Made by a program: the position numbers and the translations under genes
NCBI RefSeq assembly: GCF_001661915.1
Contig: NZ_LYWY01000039.1
Location: forward strand, 124,001-188,000
Direction of reading: 5' to 3'
DNA: 64,000 bases
Origin: Croceicoccus pelagius
GTDB taxonomy: Bacteria > Pseudomonadota > Alphaproteobacteria > Sphingomonadales > Sphingomonadaceae
In this document: positions 26,813 to 36,147 of the stretch, one piece after another
Layout: each line of letters opens with the position of its first letter
How positions within the stretch are numbered: position 1 is the stretch's first letter
The notes under the pieces: generated by a model
The model's database searches: none
What the model was told of the DNA's origin: nothing
The model's input: only the letters and a program-made list of their open reading frames with translations

Positions 26813-27993
26813 TCCTTCATCACCGGCATCGGCGTCTGGCCGGTCTCGTCGAGGTAGTACTCGATCCACTTGTGGAAGAACTGGTTGCCCGGCTCGTTCC
26901 GGCCAAAGGTCTGGTGCGTCATCGCGCCGCTTTCCAGCCCGTTCTGCACCTTGAGGCCGAGAAAGTAGTCTTCCTCTTCGACGACGTTGTAGAAGAAGTC
27001 GCACATCTCATCGAGCTTCTGCATCTCCTCGTCCGTTTCCGGTTGCGTGGGGAAAACGTAGTTCATGATCGTGACGTTCGTGTTCGGTGCATCGCCGGGG
27101 AACAGCTGCGCGAACTGGCACATTTCCGGCGCGAGGAAGAGTGCGAAGTTCGGGAAGAGCATCCGGATGAAGTCATAGCCGTCGTTCTCGTGGCGGCCCC
27201 ATTCGTCACGTGGCAGACCTTTCAGATCCACGATCGACTTCTGCGGAAAGCCCAGCCGGATATGCGGGCCGAACCCTTCGTAATGCGCGCGGTTGGACGG
27301 TGAGCGGGGTGCCACCGTATCCTTGTGAGCGGCGGCGAAGTGGTAACCTTCGAGATAGCCGTCATAGGCGACCTTCCAGTTGGCCCCGCGCATCTCGCGC
27401 GACTTGTGGTAGTACCAGTCCTCCAGCTTGAGGGCGGCGAAATCCTCGTACATGCCGCCCAGCCACGCTTTCGCATCGATTTCCAGACCCGGGGTCAGGA
27501 TCACGAAGATCATGCCCGCAACCTCGTCGCAGGGCAGTTCGGTCATGTTGAGATCGTTGCGGTCGACTTCGCCGAAGGTGCTGGCTTCGGCAATGCCGAG
27601 CAGCTTGCCGTCATTGGAGTATGTCCAGCCGTGATAGGGGCATGAAAAGCGCGAACAGTTGCCCTTGCCCTCGGGCGCGAGGTGGGCTGCGCGGTGCTTG
27701 CACACGTTGAGGAAGGCGCGGGCCTTCATGTCCTTGCCGCGGGTGATGACGACGGGAAGGCCCATGATCTGCATGGCCTTGAAGTCGTTCTTTTCCGGCA
27801 GCTCGATGGAAAGCGCCAGCATCAGCGGAAGGCGCTTGAACACGCGCTCTTTCTCCTGCTCCCAGCGCTGGGGGTTGAGGTAGTTTTCGACCGGCACGCG
27901 CATGGTGGCGCTGGCCTGATCGGTCGTACGGCTTTCCACGAAGTGGAGCATCCGCTCGGCAATGTCGCCGTACTTGGCATAGAGTTCGGTCAT
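26809..27993 (-). CDS. Rieske oxygenase alpha subunit A
   Basis: The 394-residue protein has a Rieske domain with C98/H100 (CKHRA) and C118/H121 (CPYHGW) and a mononuclear iron site H218-x4-H223 in DGYLEGYHFAAAH. The bridging acid before the first His is Glu215, where naphthalene dioxygenase has Asp. The ATG at 27993 has GAGGAT upstream and begins the family pattern; the open frame extends to 28353 but that part is not homologous. It is close to subunit C (34959). It probably oxygenates or demethylates a ring or side-chain carbon. It is co-transcribed with subunit B (23-base gap). Confidence 0.93.
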   Translation of the reverse strand: MTELYAKYGDIAERMLHFVESRTTDQASATMRVPVENYLNPQRWEQEKERVFKRLPLMLALSIELPEKNDFKAMQIMGLPVVITRGKDMKARAFLNVCKHRAAHLAPEGKGNCSRFSCPYHGWTYSNDGKLLGIAEASTFGEVDRNDLNMTELPCDEVAGMIFVILTPGLEIDAKAWLGGMYEDFAALKLEDWYYHKSREMRGANWKVAYDGYLEGYHFAAAHKDTVAPRSPSNRAHYEGFGPHIRLGFPQKSIVDLKGLPRDEWGRHENDGYDFIRMLFPNFALFLAPEMCQFAQLFPGDAPNTNVTIMNYVFPTQPETDEEMQKLDEMCDFFYNVVEEEDYFLGLKVQNGLESGAMTHQTFGRNEPGNQFFHKWIEYYLDETGQTPMPVMKD

Positions 27994-28016
27994 GGTGTGA
28001 TCCTCGCAGGAATTTG

Positions 28017-29420
28017 TCAGTCGGCGTTGAGGTAGCGGTCGAGCGCTTGGTGGAAGTGGCGTATTCGCACTTCCTGATAGTCGCCCAGTTCGACGCGCTG
28101 GTTCTTGGACGCCTTCAGGCCTTCGTGGCACAGTTCCATGTTCTCCATGTCCTGATCGACCACGCCGCCCAGAACACCCAGTTCCGGCGCATCGGACCAG
28201 TCCTCGTCCTCGCCCAGCAAGTGCATCGGCACGCCTGCGGGACGCGGCTGGCCTGCGGGGACGCGGGCAAGCACGCGCACTTCCATCAGGCAGGCGTTTT
28301 CGTCCGGCCAGGGGCGCCAGCGATAGACGATGTTCGGCATGAACCCGCCCCACGGCGCAAAATTCGGGAAGACGTTGTAGACCAGCGCATCGAGCAGTTC
28401 GCTTTCCGACACCTTCGAATAGTCGCCGCCGAACGTGCGCTCGCTCGTCTTGCGCATCGCTTGCCCAAGCGCCTGACGCGCGGTCAGGCCGGTCGGGACG
28501 GCGATGTTGTAGTCGTCCTTTTCGGGGTCGTAGTTATCGGCGCTGCGCCCGTTGTACTTCACGAACTCGTCGACGATCCACTGCTGCGGTAGGTCGTGCT
28601 GCTGCACATGGGGGCTCATCGTGCCGAACGGCGTGTAGTTCACGTTCACGTGGTCGCCCAGCACGTGGTAGGCCGCGTTGGCATCGCCGGTGAACGGCAT
28701 CAGCTGCGGGTGGGTGGCATAGGCGTGGTAGCTTTCCATGAAAGCTTCCATCACGATCTTCCAGTTCGCCTTCACGACCTTGCCGACCCAGGCGACGGTC
28801 GTGCAATCTTCGTGTCGCCAGCGTTCGAAGAACTCGGGAAGGGGGGCGAGGAATTCCTCGATCGACGGGCCTTCTTCGGCATCGCGCACGAAGACATATC
28901 CGCCCCAGCGCGCAACGTTGGCTTCGGAAAGCTTCATCTGATCGTCGGACAAGTGGCCGAAGTCCCAGCGGCAGGGAATCGAGTTCAGCGTTCCGTCGGT
29001 GTTCCAGGTAAAGGCGTGGAACGGGCAGACGAACTTCTCCGCCGAACCGCAGTCGGTCTTCAGCTTGCGCCCGCGGTGCAGGCACACGTTATGGAAGGCG
29101 CGGATCGAACCGTCTTCCTGCCGCACGATGAGATAGGAGCGGCCCACGTTTTCGTATGTGACATAGTCGCCGGGCTCGGGCAGGTCTTCCTCGCGCGTGG
29201 CGAACTGCCATACGGCGGGCCACATCTTCGTCTTTTCGGCCTCGAAGAACTCGGGAGAATGATAACGCGACGCGTCGATGGCCTCTGATCCGAGGTACTC
29301 GTAGCGGTCTTCGGCCATGAAGGCGGGCGGCTGGATGTCGTCGGCGGCCAGGATATCTTCCCAGCCCGGCCCCGGACAGCGGGCCACGTCCATAGGCCCG
29401 CGCGGATCTGCTTCTGCCAT
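28017..29420 (-). CDS. Rieske oxygenase alpha subunit B
   Basis: This 467-residue alpha subunit has C113/H115 and C132/H135, with the second half reading CPFHAFTW instead of the common CPYHGW. The iron ligands are H232 and H237, with bridging Glu229 in VMEAFMESYHAYATHPQL. It has an N-terminal extension of about 40 residues compared with A and C. It is clearly paralogous to subunit G (54094), with all ligand positions identical. GGGAGAA precedes the ATG. It is the upstream member of a two-gene leftward unit. Confidence 0.93.
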   Translation of the reverse strand: MAEADPRGPMDVARCPGPGWEDILAADDIQPPAFMAEDRYEYLGSEAIDASRYHSPEFFEAEKTKMWPAVWQFATREEDLPEPGDYVTYENVGRSYLIVRQEDGSIRAFHNVCLHRGRKLKTDCGSAEKFVCPFHAFTWNTDGTLNSIPCRWDFGHLSDDQMKLSEANVARWGGYVFVRDAEEGPSIEEFLAPLPEFFERWRHEDCTTVAWVGKVVKANWKIVMEAFMESYHAYATHPQLMPFTGDANAAYHVLGDHVNVNYTPFGTMSPHVQQHDLPQQWIVDEFVKYNGRSADNYDPEKDDYNIAVPTGLTARQALGQAMRKTSERTFGGDYSKVSESELLDALVYNVFPNFAPWGGFMPNIVYRWRPWPDENACLMEVRVLARVPAGQPRPAGVPMHLLGEDEDWSDAPELGVLGGVVDQDMENMELCHEGLKASKNQRVELGDYQEVRIRHFHQALDRYLNAD

Positions 29421-29480
29421 GTCGGCATTCTCCCTCGTATCTTTCGAGGGGAAGATTACCGGACCGGCGCACTGCGCTGA

Positions 29481-29533
29481 TTGACGAGGGTCAAGAAAAA
29501 CGCCCCTCCACCCCTGCGCTTTTGACTAGGTCA
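29481..29533. promoter_or_regulatory. repeated TGAC/GTCA operators upstream of Rieske unit B-A
   Basis: TTGAC-GAGG-GTCAA (29481-29494) and TGAC-TAG-GTCA (29523-29533) are two similar inverted repeats, 40 bases apart, 60-110 bases upstream of the Rieske B start. They share TGAC half-sites with the palindrome at 34842. They are candidate sites for one shared regulator. Confidence 0.45.
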
Positions 29534-29580
29534 GTCGCCAGCAATAGGGATGAAGGGGCAGTAGAGTGGAGGACCAGCGA

Positions 29581-29592
29581 CCCGTTAACGGG
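29581..29592. terminator. palindrome after leftward SDR
   Basis: CCCGTTAACGGG is a perfect 12-base palindrome 20 bases beyond the stop of the SDR gene at 29611. It may be the stem of a weak terminator or an operator. No T-run follows. Confidence 0.3.
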
Positions 29593-29610
29593 CCACCGTC
29601 CTTGAGTTGA

Positions 29611-30372
29611 TCAGAACTGTACGCGCTTGGTCATGCCGGCATCCACGACGATGTTCGCACCCAGCATGCCGCCTGCGGCGGGAGAGGACACGAAGACGAT
29701 CGTGCGGGCCAGTTCCTCGCCGGTCGTCATCTTGCCGGTCGGGATCTGGGCCATGATCGAGTCGTAGAACTCGGTCATGTTCTCCTTGATGTAGGCCCAC
29801 GGGCCGTCCTCGCAGAAAACAGGTCCGGGCGTGATGCAGTTGACGCGAATGCCCTTGGGGGCCAGCGCCTGTGCCTGCGTCGAGGAATAGTTCATCACCG
29901 CCGCCTTGAGGGCGTTGTAGGGCTGCACGCCCATGAATTCCTCGACCGCGCCGGTCGAACTGATGCAGCAGATCGCACCTGCGTCCGACTTCTCGATGAA
30001 GGGAAGCGCAGCTTCGATGCCGCGGCGCATCGGCAGGATGTCGGTCTTGAGGATCGTTTCCCAGCAGTCGTCGGTGTCCGTACCCGGATTGGCCGAGGTG
30101 AAGCTGATGAAGATGTCGCAGCCGCCAAGATCCTCGGCAGCCTTTTCCACAAAGGCGGGCACTGCCGCCACGTCGGTGACGTCAAGCGCTTCGGAATAGA
30201 CTTTCACGCCCGAAGGGCTGAGTTCGCCGACGACCTTGTCGACCTTTTCCTGCGAACGTCCGCAGATCGCGACATCGCAACCTTCAGCTGCGAATGCCTG
30301 TGCGACCTTGCGGCCGATGCCGCCATTTGCGCCGACGAGAATGGCTTTCTTGCCCTTGAGGCCGAGGTCCAT
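29611..30372 (-). CDS. SDR family oxidoreductase
   Basis: The 253-residue protein has GANGGIG (14-20), S138/S139, Y152 and K156 (YNALK). The usual NNAG is replaced by FTSAN, and the C-terminus is longer around the cofactor lid (PGPVFCEDGPWAYIKE). The ATG at 30372 follows AAAGGAT. It lies divergent from another SDR gene and upstream of the two Rieske genes on the same strand, with a 190-base gap that carries its own control elements. The substrate is unknown. Confidence 0.87.
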   Translation of the reverse strand: MDLGLKGKKAILVGANGGIGRKVAQAFAAEGCDVAICGRSQEKVDKVVGELSPSGVKVYSEALDVTDVAAVPAFVEKAAEDLGGCDIFISFTSANPGTDTDDCWETILKTDILPMRRGIEAALPFIEKSDAGAICCISSTGAVEEFMGVQPYNALKAAVMNYSSTQAQALAPKGIRVNCITPGPVFCEDGPWAYIKENMTEFYDSIMAQIPTGKMTTGEELARTIVFVSSPAAGGMLGANIVVDAGMTKRVQF

Positions 30373-30519
30373 ACGACGATCCTTTCCCTTGAATAGAAAC
30401 CTGCTTGATTGAAGCCGACAGTACGAATTGCCGCCGTCCGCTTCGACTGACGTTTTGCGCAGTCTTTTACGCACGCGCGCGATGTTACGCCTCTGTTCAT
30501 TGAGAGAGGGAGAATTGTG

Positions 30520-31326
30520 ATGGGTAGGCTCGAAGGCAAGCGGGCGCTGATCCTCGGTGCGAGCAGCGAGGGCAACATGGGGCAGGTCATGGCCCGCCGC
30601 TTCATGGACGAAGGTGCGAGCGTCATGGTCTCGGGCCGCAAGCAGTCGGTGCTGGACGATTTCGCATCGGCAACGGGTTGCCTTGCCCACGCCTGCGATC
30701 TGACAGACGAGGCCAGCGTCAACGCACTGCTCGATGCCGCGGTCGGGCAGATGGGCGGCGTCGACATCGCAGTGAACGCGACCGGCTGGGGGCTTCTGAC
30801 GCCGTTCCTCGACAATACGCGCGAAGAGCTTGAGCAGATGACCGCGCTCCAGCTTATCGGCCCGTTCCAGTTCTATCAGGCCTGCGTTCGCAAGATGGCG
30901 AAGTCGCACGGCGGCAATGGCGGCTCGATCATACAGATCAGTTCGGCGACAGCGAAAATCATGTTGTGGGACCACGCGGCCTACATGGGCACGAAGGCGG
31001 CAACCGATCACATCATCAGATGCGTCGCGAACGAGTTCGGCTTTGAAGGTATTCGCGCCAATTCGATTTCGCCGGGCCTGACCGAGACGCCGATGACGGC
31101 CGATGCGGGACAAGTGCCCGGCCTCTTCGAAAGCTTCGTGAAAGGATACCCGCTGGGCCGCTATGGCACGAGCGACGATATCGCCGCCGCCGCCGTTTTC
31201 CTGGCGAGCGACGAGTGTTTCATGACTGGCGAAAACCTGCAGGTGAACGGCGGGCTGTGCCTTCGCGGCAATCCGTCCCCAGAAGAGATGCAGGCCAGCA
31301 TCACCGCCGCTGCTGAGGGCAGTTGA
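30520..31326 (+). CDS. SDR family oxidoreductase with altered glycine motif
   Basis: The 268-residue protein has catalytic S141/S142, Y155 and K159 (YMGTK). The cofactor loop reads GASSEGNMG, an insertion relative to the classical TGxxxGxG and closer to enoyl-reductase-like SDRs. The asparagine motif is NATG. The ATG at 30520 is chosen over the adjacent GTG at 30517, with GAGGGAG upstream. The stop overlaps the flavoprotein start, so the two enzymes probably act in sequence. Confidence 0.86.
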   Translation: MGRLEGKRALILGASSEGNMGQVMARRFMDEGASVMVSGRKQSVLDDFASATGCLAHACDLTDEASVNALLDAAVGQMGGVDIAVNATGWGLLTPFLDNTREELEQMTALQLIGPFQFYQACVRKMAKSHGGNGGSIIQISSATAKIMLWDHAAYMGTKAATDHIIRCVANEFGFEGIRANSISPGLTETPMTADAGQVPGLFESFVKGYPLGRYGTSDDIAAAAVFLASDECFMTGENLQVNGGLCLRGNPSPEEMQASITAAAEGS

Positions 31327-32795
31327 TGATGAAGGAAGTGCCGGAACTGCTGTCGTTGGACGCGATCTCAAGCTGGGACCGCGAATGCGACGTCGTTGTG
31401 ATCGGGCAGGGCGTTGCCGGATCCTGCGCCGCGCTCGAAGCGCACCGCGCAGGCGCCGAAGTGCTGATCGTGGAACGCGCCTCTGGCGGCGGCGGGGCCA
31501 GTGCCATGTCGTCGGGCATCTACTACCTCGGTGGCGGCACGGCGGTGCAGAAGGCCACGGGCTATGAAGACACGCCCGACGAGATGGCCGCTTACATGAT
31601 GGCGAGTTGCGACCCTATGGACCCGGTGGCCGTGCGTAACTTCTGTGACGATGGACCGGCGCATTTCGACTGGCTGGAAGAACAGGGGCTTCCGTTCGAG
31701 CGGACTGAGTTCAAGGGCAAGGCTGTCTTCCTGAACAACACCACCTGCCTGATGGGCACCGGCAACGAAAAGCTGTGGCCCTACAACAAGATCGCCAAGC
31801 CCGCGCCGCGCGGGCACAAAGTGGCCGGCACGGGCGAAAACGCGGGCCACACCGGTATGGCCCCGCTGCTGCGGAAGTGCGAAGAAGAAAGCATCGCGGC
31901 GATCTACGACAGCGGCGTCACGGCGCTCGTCGCCGATGCATCGGGTCGTATCGTCGGGGTGCAGATCAAGCAGACCGATGGCACGATCTACGCCAAGGCG
32001 CGACGCGCCGTGATTATCGCGGCGGGCAGCTTCAACCTCAATCGCGAGATGATCGCCGAGAACATCCCCCTGCTGGGTGAGACGAGCGAGCCGCTCGGCA
32101 TTCCCAGCAACGATGGCGCGGGCGTGCTGCTGGGCCTTTCGGCTGGCGCAGGAACGAGCGCGATGGATGGGGTGATCCCGACCGCATCGATCTATCCGCC
32201 GGGGCAGCTCATCAAGGGCATCGTCGTCAACAAACGCGGCGAACGGTTCGTGTCCGAAGACAGCTATCACGGCCGCACCGCGAACTTCGTGATGGAGCAG
32301 CCCGACCAGAAGGCCTACCTGATCGTCGACAGCGAGATATTCGCCTATCCCGAGATCCCTACCGCGAACCACACCCTGATCGACGGCTACGAGACAATCG
32401 AGGAAATGGAAGCAGGCCTCGACCTGCCGACGGGGTCGCTCGTCAAGACGATGGCATTCTACAACGAAAATGCAGCAGAGGGCCGCGACCCGCTGCTGCA
32501 CAAGGATGCATCGTGGCTGAAGCCGCTGGACAAGGGGCCGTGGGCGGCATTCGACATCTCGTTTGACCGGTCGACCTACCTGTTCATCACACTGGGCGGG
32601 TTGAAGTCGGGCCCGAACGGCGAATGTCTGGACCCGCGTAGCGAGCCGATCCCCGGCCTCTATGTCGTGGGCGCCAGCGCGGCACACATTCCGCGCACCG
32701 GCAAGTCCTATGCCAGCGGCATGAGCCTTGGGCCCGGCAGCTATTTCGGCCGCCGCGCCGGCCGCCACGCAGCCGGCGCGAACTGGCAGCGTTGA
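31326..32795 (+). CDS. FAD-dependent oxidoreductase, KstD/fumarate-reductase family
   Basis: The 489-residue protein begins with a dinucleotide-binding motif (VVVIGQGVAGSCAALEAHRAG, about 21-41) and ends with GLYVVGASAAHIPRTGKSYASGMSLGPGSYFGRRAGRHAA, typical of the flavoprotein group that contains 3-ketosteroid dehydrogenases and fumarate reductases. No signal peptide is present. It is coupled to an SDR gene by overlap. It likely introduces or reduces a C=C bond in a ring ketone. The steroid assignment is inferred from the family and context. Confidence 0.86.
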   Translation: MMKEVPELLSLDAISSWDRECDVVVIGQGVAGSCAALEAHRAGAEVLIVERASGGGGASAMSSGIYYLGGGTAVQKATGYEDTPDEMAAYMMASCDPMDPVAVRNFCDDGPAHFDWLEEQGLPFERTEFKGKAVFLNNTTCLMGTGNEKLWPYNKIAKPAPRGHKVAGTGENAGHTGMAPLLRKCEEESIAAIYDSGVTALVADASGRIVGVQIKQTDGTIYAKARRAVIIAAGSFNLNREMIAENIPLLGETSEPLGIPSNDGAGVLLGLSAGAGTSAMDGVIPTASIYPPGQLIKGIVVNKRGERFVSEDSYHGRTANFVMEQPDQKAYLIVDSEIFAYPEIPTANHTLIDGYETIEEMEAGLDLPTGSLVKTMAFYNENAAEGRDPLLHKDASWLKPLDKGPWAAFDISFDRSTYLFITLGGLKSGPNGECLDPRSEPIPGLYVVGASAAHIPRTGKSYASGMSLGPGSYFGRRAGRHAAGANWQR

Positions 32796-32822
32796 TGATC
32801 GTGGTGATGGCGCGGTCGGCCC

Positions 32823-33079
32823 TTAGCAACGCAGTCGCTCGATCGCCGGGGCTGCGCGGTGAAGATCCGCCGCGAGGTCCATGATCAACGCATCGTCCGA
32901 CATTTCGTCGAACAGGCGCTGCATCGTCGCGGGGAGCAAATTTCTCATCGCCCGCTTTACAGGGCCCCGATCGACGCGGCCCGCCCCTTGTGATGGCGGA
33001 AAGCTTCGCGCGCGAGCATGGCGAGTACGAAAACGCGCAGTTCATCGTCGCTGACGGGCTCTCCGCACTCGTAAATACT
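32823..33079 (-). pseudogene. two short leftward frames, possible gene remnant
   Basis: This lies within the 315-base gap 32796-33110. One open stretch (33079-32957) encodes a natural-looking segment with VSDDELRVFVLAMLAREAFRHHKG but has no start codon. The next frame (32948-32823, 41 codons from ATG) encodes MRNLLPATMQRLFDEMSDDA and ends in a stop. Their composition resembles coding DNA of the window, and a single frameshift-like offset joins them. I read this tentatively as a decayed small gene after the CoA ligase gene. No family was recognised. Confidence 0.3.
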
Positions 33080-33110
33080 TCAAAATCCAACTTGTAATGC
33101 TGAGTTACTG

Positions 33111-34742
33111 TCAGGCCTCCGCTCGTTCTCCCTCGATCTTGGCCTTCACATCGGCGCGCAACTGGTCCTTTCGGATCTTGCCCGATGCGGTGCGCGGATA
33201 GTCGTCGACGAATTCGAAGCGTTCGGGCGTCTTCTGCTTGGCAAGTCCGCTCGCTTGCACGTGCGCGCACAATGCTTCCACCGTCGCCGGTTCTCCGACC
33301 GAGATGATGTAGGCGCAAACGCCTTCACCAAGGCGCTCGTGCGGCATGGCGACGACGCTGGCATCACGGACCTGCGGGTGGGTGCGAAGGACATCCTCGA
33401 TCTCGACGGCGCTGATATTCTCGCCGCCGCGGATGATGAGGTCCTTCTTGCGGCCCGTGATGGTCACCGCGCCGTTTGGCGACAGTGTGCCGAGGTCGCC
33501 GGTCTTGAAATAGCCCTCGGCATCGAATGCCGCCGCGCTCTGTGCTTCGTCGGCATAGCCGAGCATCATCGACGGCCCACGTGCTAGGATCTCGCCCTCG
33601 ACATCGCGCGGCAGGGGATTGCCGTCGTCGTCCACGATCTTGACTTCGTAGTCGACGACTTCGCCATCGGTCGTCGCGGCCAGGGCTTCGTCTTGCGGCC
33701 AGCCGAACGTGACCAGCGGAACCTCGCTGGCGCCGAAGACGCGGAAGGCCTGCAGGTTGTCGAACGCCGAATTGGCCGCCGGGATCAGGTCGGGCGGAAC
33801 AGCCGCGCCGCCGCAGGCGAAGACCTTCATGGAGGGCAGGCGGGTGCCGGCATTGCGCGCGGCATCGGCCAGTTCGACCAAGAAAGGCGTTGCAGCGACC
33901 GTGCCGCTGACTTCGTATTCCTGAATTAGCGAAAGCGCCTCATCCGCGTTCCATGCCTCCATCAATACTACGCGCACGCCGGCGATAAACGGACATTCGA
34001 GACCGTTGGCATAGCCCGAGATATGCGTGACGGGCGAAGGCATAATCATCGTCTCGCCCTTGCCAATGCCCCAGTGCCCGTAGCTTTTGCGCACGATGTT
34101 CTCGAGCGTTTCGTGGCTGTGCAGCACGCCCTTGGGGCGTCCCGTCGTGCCCGAAGTGAACAGCACCATCTTGACCGAGCCGGCATCGATTTCTGGTGCG
34201 ATGTCGGCAAGCGTGCGGCCTTCCTCGACCAGGGCGGCAAGGTCGTTCGGGCCGTTGCCGCGCACGGTGAAGACGTGTTCGAGGTCGGGAAGTTTCGGGC
34301 TCAGCCGCTCCGCCATTTCGGAGAAGTCGAACCGGCGGAACGTGGTGCAGGTGAAGATGGCGCGGGCGCGGCAGTCGCGCAGCATCAGTTCGACTTCGGC
34401 ATCGCGATAGATCGGGACGATCGGGTTCACGACCAGCCCCGCAATCGCGCAGGCGAGGTTGAGCACTGCTGCTTCGTGCCAGTTGGGTGTCTGGAAGGCG
34501 ATGACATCGCCCGGCTCCAGCCCGCGGGCGGCCAAGGTATTGGCCAGCGCCTGTGCATCGGCAAGCCATTCGGGAAAAGTCAGCGAGCGGACGCCATCGA
34601 CCATCGCCACGAAATCGGGGTCGGATGCTGCACGTTCGCGGGCAAGGTCCGCGATCGTCTTTCCGCTCCACTGGTTCGAAAACCGCGCAAGATGCTGCGG
34701 CGGAAGGTCCAGCCATTTCCACGGCATTTCGAGTTTGGCCAT
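33111..34742 (-). CDS. acyl-CoA synthetase (AMP-dependent ligase)
   Basis: The 543-residue enzyme activates a carboxylic acid to its CoA thioester. The P-loop-like motif LFTSGTTGRPKG lies at about 194-205. The hinge and C-terminal blocks YFKTGDLGTLSPNG, GRKKDLIIRGGENIS and the catalytic-lysine segment PRTASGKIRK are all present. The ATG at 34742 has AGGAG eight bases upstream and replaces a longer open frame from 34850. It is monocistronic and leftward. It resembles cyclohexanecarboxylate-type ligases and could activate a steroid side-chain or ring-opened acid. Confidence 0.92.
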   Translation of the reverse strand: MAKLEMPWKWLDLPPQHLARFSNQWSGKTIADLARERAASDPDFVAMVDGVRSLTFPEWLADAQALANTLAARGLEPGDVIAFQTPNWHEAAVLNLACAIAGLVVNPIVPIYRDAEVELMLRDCRARAIFTCTTFRRFDFSEMAERLSPKLPDLEHVFTVRGNGPNDLAALVEEGRTLADIAPEIDAGSVKMVLFTSGTTGRPKGVLHSHETLENIVRKSYGHWGIGKGETMIMPSPVTHISGYANGLECPFIAGVRVVLMEAWNADEALSLIQEYEVSGTVAATPFLVELADAARNAGTRLPSMKVFACGGAAVPPDLIPAANSAFDNLQAFRVFGASEVPLVTFGWPQDEALAATTDGEVVDYEVKIVDDDGNPLPRDVEGEILARGPSMMLGYADEAQSAAAFDAEGYFKTGDLGTLSPNGAVTITGRKKDLIIRGGENISAVEIEDVLRTHPQVRDASVVAMPHERLGEGVCAYIISVGEPATVEALCAHVQASGLAKQKTPERFEFVDDYPRTASGKIRKDQLRADVKAKIEGERAEA

Positions 34743-34841
34743 CTTCAAGCTCCTGTTCCCGTCCCGTCTTGTCGCGGGAACGCCCCGCCGCTGCCATTGG
34801 CGAAAGTAGTAGGCATCAACGCCCCCGCAGGTGCGCGCGGG

Positions 34842-34859
34842 AGATGACACCTGTCATCT
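34842..34859. promoter_or_regulatory. perfect palindrome upstream of Rieske subunit C
   Basis: AGATGACA-CC-TGTCATCT is a perfect 18-base inverted repeat about 100 bases before the Rieske C start and 100 bases from the ligase start on the other strand. It is the clearest operator candidate in the island. Confidence 0.5.
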
Positions 34860-34881
34860 TGGGCAGGTTGTGCAGGCCAGA

Positions 34882-34898
34882 GCAAGCATGCAGCTTGC
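34882..34898. promoter_or_regulatory. second inverted repeat upstream of Rieske subunit C
   Basis: GCAAGC-ATGCA-GCTTGC has perfect six-base arms. It follows the palindrome at 34842 by 22 bases and may be another regulator site or part of a leader structure. Confidence 0.35.
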
Positions 34899-34958
34899 AC
34901 AAGTTGGAGATCGGTTCGCGCGTGGGCGCGCCGGCACGTTTCTTGGGAGAGTACCATC

Positions 34959-36146
34959 ATGGACCGCGCAGCGCGCATCGGGCAGCTTGGCGACGTCGCC
35001 GAGGTCATGCTCGGCTATGTCGAGAACAAGACGACTTTCCAGGGCGAGGGCACGCTGAAAGTGCCGTCCGCGTCCTATTGCGACGAGGAGATCTACAAAA
35101 AGGAAATCGACCTCGTCTTCAAGAAGCTGCCGCTGATGCTGGCCTTCACAGCAGAGATGCCGAACCCCGGCGACTACAAGGCGATGGAAGCAGTCGGCCT
35201 GCCGGTGCTGATCACCCGCGACAAGGACGGTACTGTCCGCGCGTTCCTGAACGTCTGTTCGCACCGCGGCGCACCGGTGGCGGAGGAAGGCTATGGCAAC
35301 TGCCCGCGCTTTACCTGCAAATACCACGCGTGGACTTTCGGGCGCGACGGCAAGCTGATCGGCATTTCCGAGCGCCAGACCTTTGGCGATGTCGACAAGT
35401 CCGAACGCGGCCTGCGCCAGCTTCCCTGCGAAGAGCGGGCGGGCATGATCTTCGTCAGCCTCGACCCCGAAGGTTCGTTCGACCTCGACGACTATTTCCG
35501 CGGCTACCTCGCCGATTTCGAGGACATGAACTTCAAGGACTGGCATTACGTCGGCAATCGCACGATTCACGGCGCCAACTGGAAGATCGCGTTCGACGGC
35601 TATCTCGAAGGTTATCACTTCCAGTCGCTGCACCCCGAAACGATCTTCCCGCGCACGCCGTCGAACACGACGCACTACGAAGGCTTTGGCCCTTCGATGC
35701 GGATCGGATTCCCGCAGCACGAGATCAAGAACCTGCTGAAGGACGTGTCGCGTGACGAATGGGGCACGCGCGAGAACTACGGATACGACTTCGTTCGCAT
35801 CCTCTTTCCCAACGTATCGATCTTCGTTGCGCCGGAAATCACGCAGGTGGCGCAGCTCTTCCCCGGGCCGACGCCTGACAAGAACCGCACTGTCCTGAAC
35901 TATCTGTGCCGCGAAGCGCCCAAGACGCCCGAGGAAGAGGAAAATCTGCAGGGCATGGCCAACTTCTTCCGCGACGTGACTTACGAGGAAGATTACGTGA
36001 TCGGCATGGAGATCCAGAAGGGTCTCGAATCCGGCGCGCACAAGGAGCTGATCTTCGGCAAGAACGAGCGCGGCAACCAGTACTTTCACGAATGGCTGAA
36101 CTGGTACATGGCCGAAGATCCGTCAGCGCCCGAACCGCGGATGTGA
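34959..36146 (+). CDS. Rieske oxygenase alpha subunit C
   Basis: The 395-residue subunit has C100/H102 (CSHRG) and C120/H123 (CKYHAW), mononuclear iron ligands H220 and H225, and bridging Glu217 in FDGYLEGYHFQSLHPE. It is the closest relative of subunit A. GGGAGAG precedes the ATG. The gene is followed after one base by a TIM-barrel gene and then an EthD gene, forming a three-gene unit. It has no adjacent reductase and presumably relies on the ferredoxin at 22328. Confidence 0.93.
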   Translation: MDRAARIGQLGDVAEVMLGYVENKTTFQGEGTLKVPSASYCDEEIYKKEIDLVFKKLPLMLAFTAEMPNPGDYKAMEAVGLPVLITRDKDGTVRAFLNVCSHRGAPVAEEGYGNCPRFTCKYHAWTFGRDGKLIGISERQTFGDVDKSERGLRQLPCEERAGMIFVSLDPEGSFDLDDYFRGYLADFEDMNFKDWHYVGNRTIHGANWKIAFDGYLEGYHFQSLHPETIFPRTPSNTTHYEGFGPSMRIGFPQHEIKNLLKDVSRDEWGTRENYGYDFVRILFPNVSIFVAPEITQVAQLFPGPTPDKNRTVLNYLCREAPKTPEEEENLQGMANFFRDVTYEEDYVIGMEIQKGLESGAHKELIFGKNERGNQYFHEWLNWYMAEDPSAPEPRM

Positions 36147-36147
36147 C

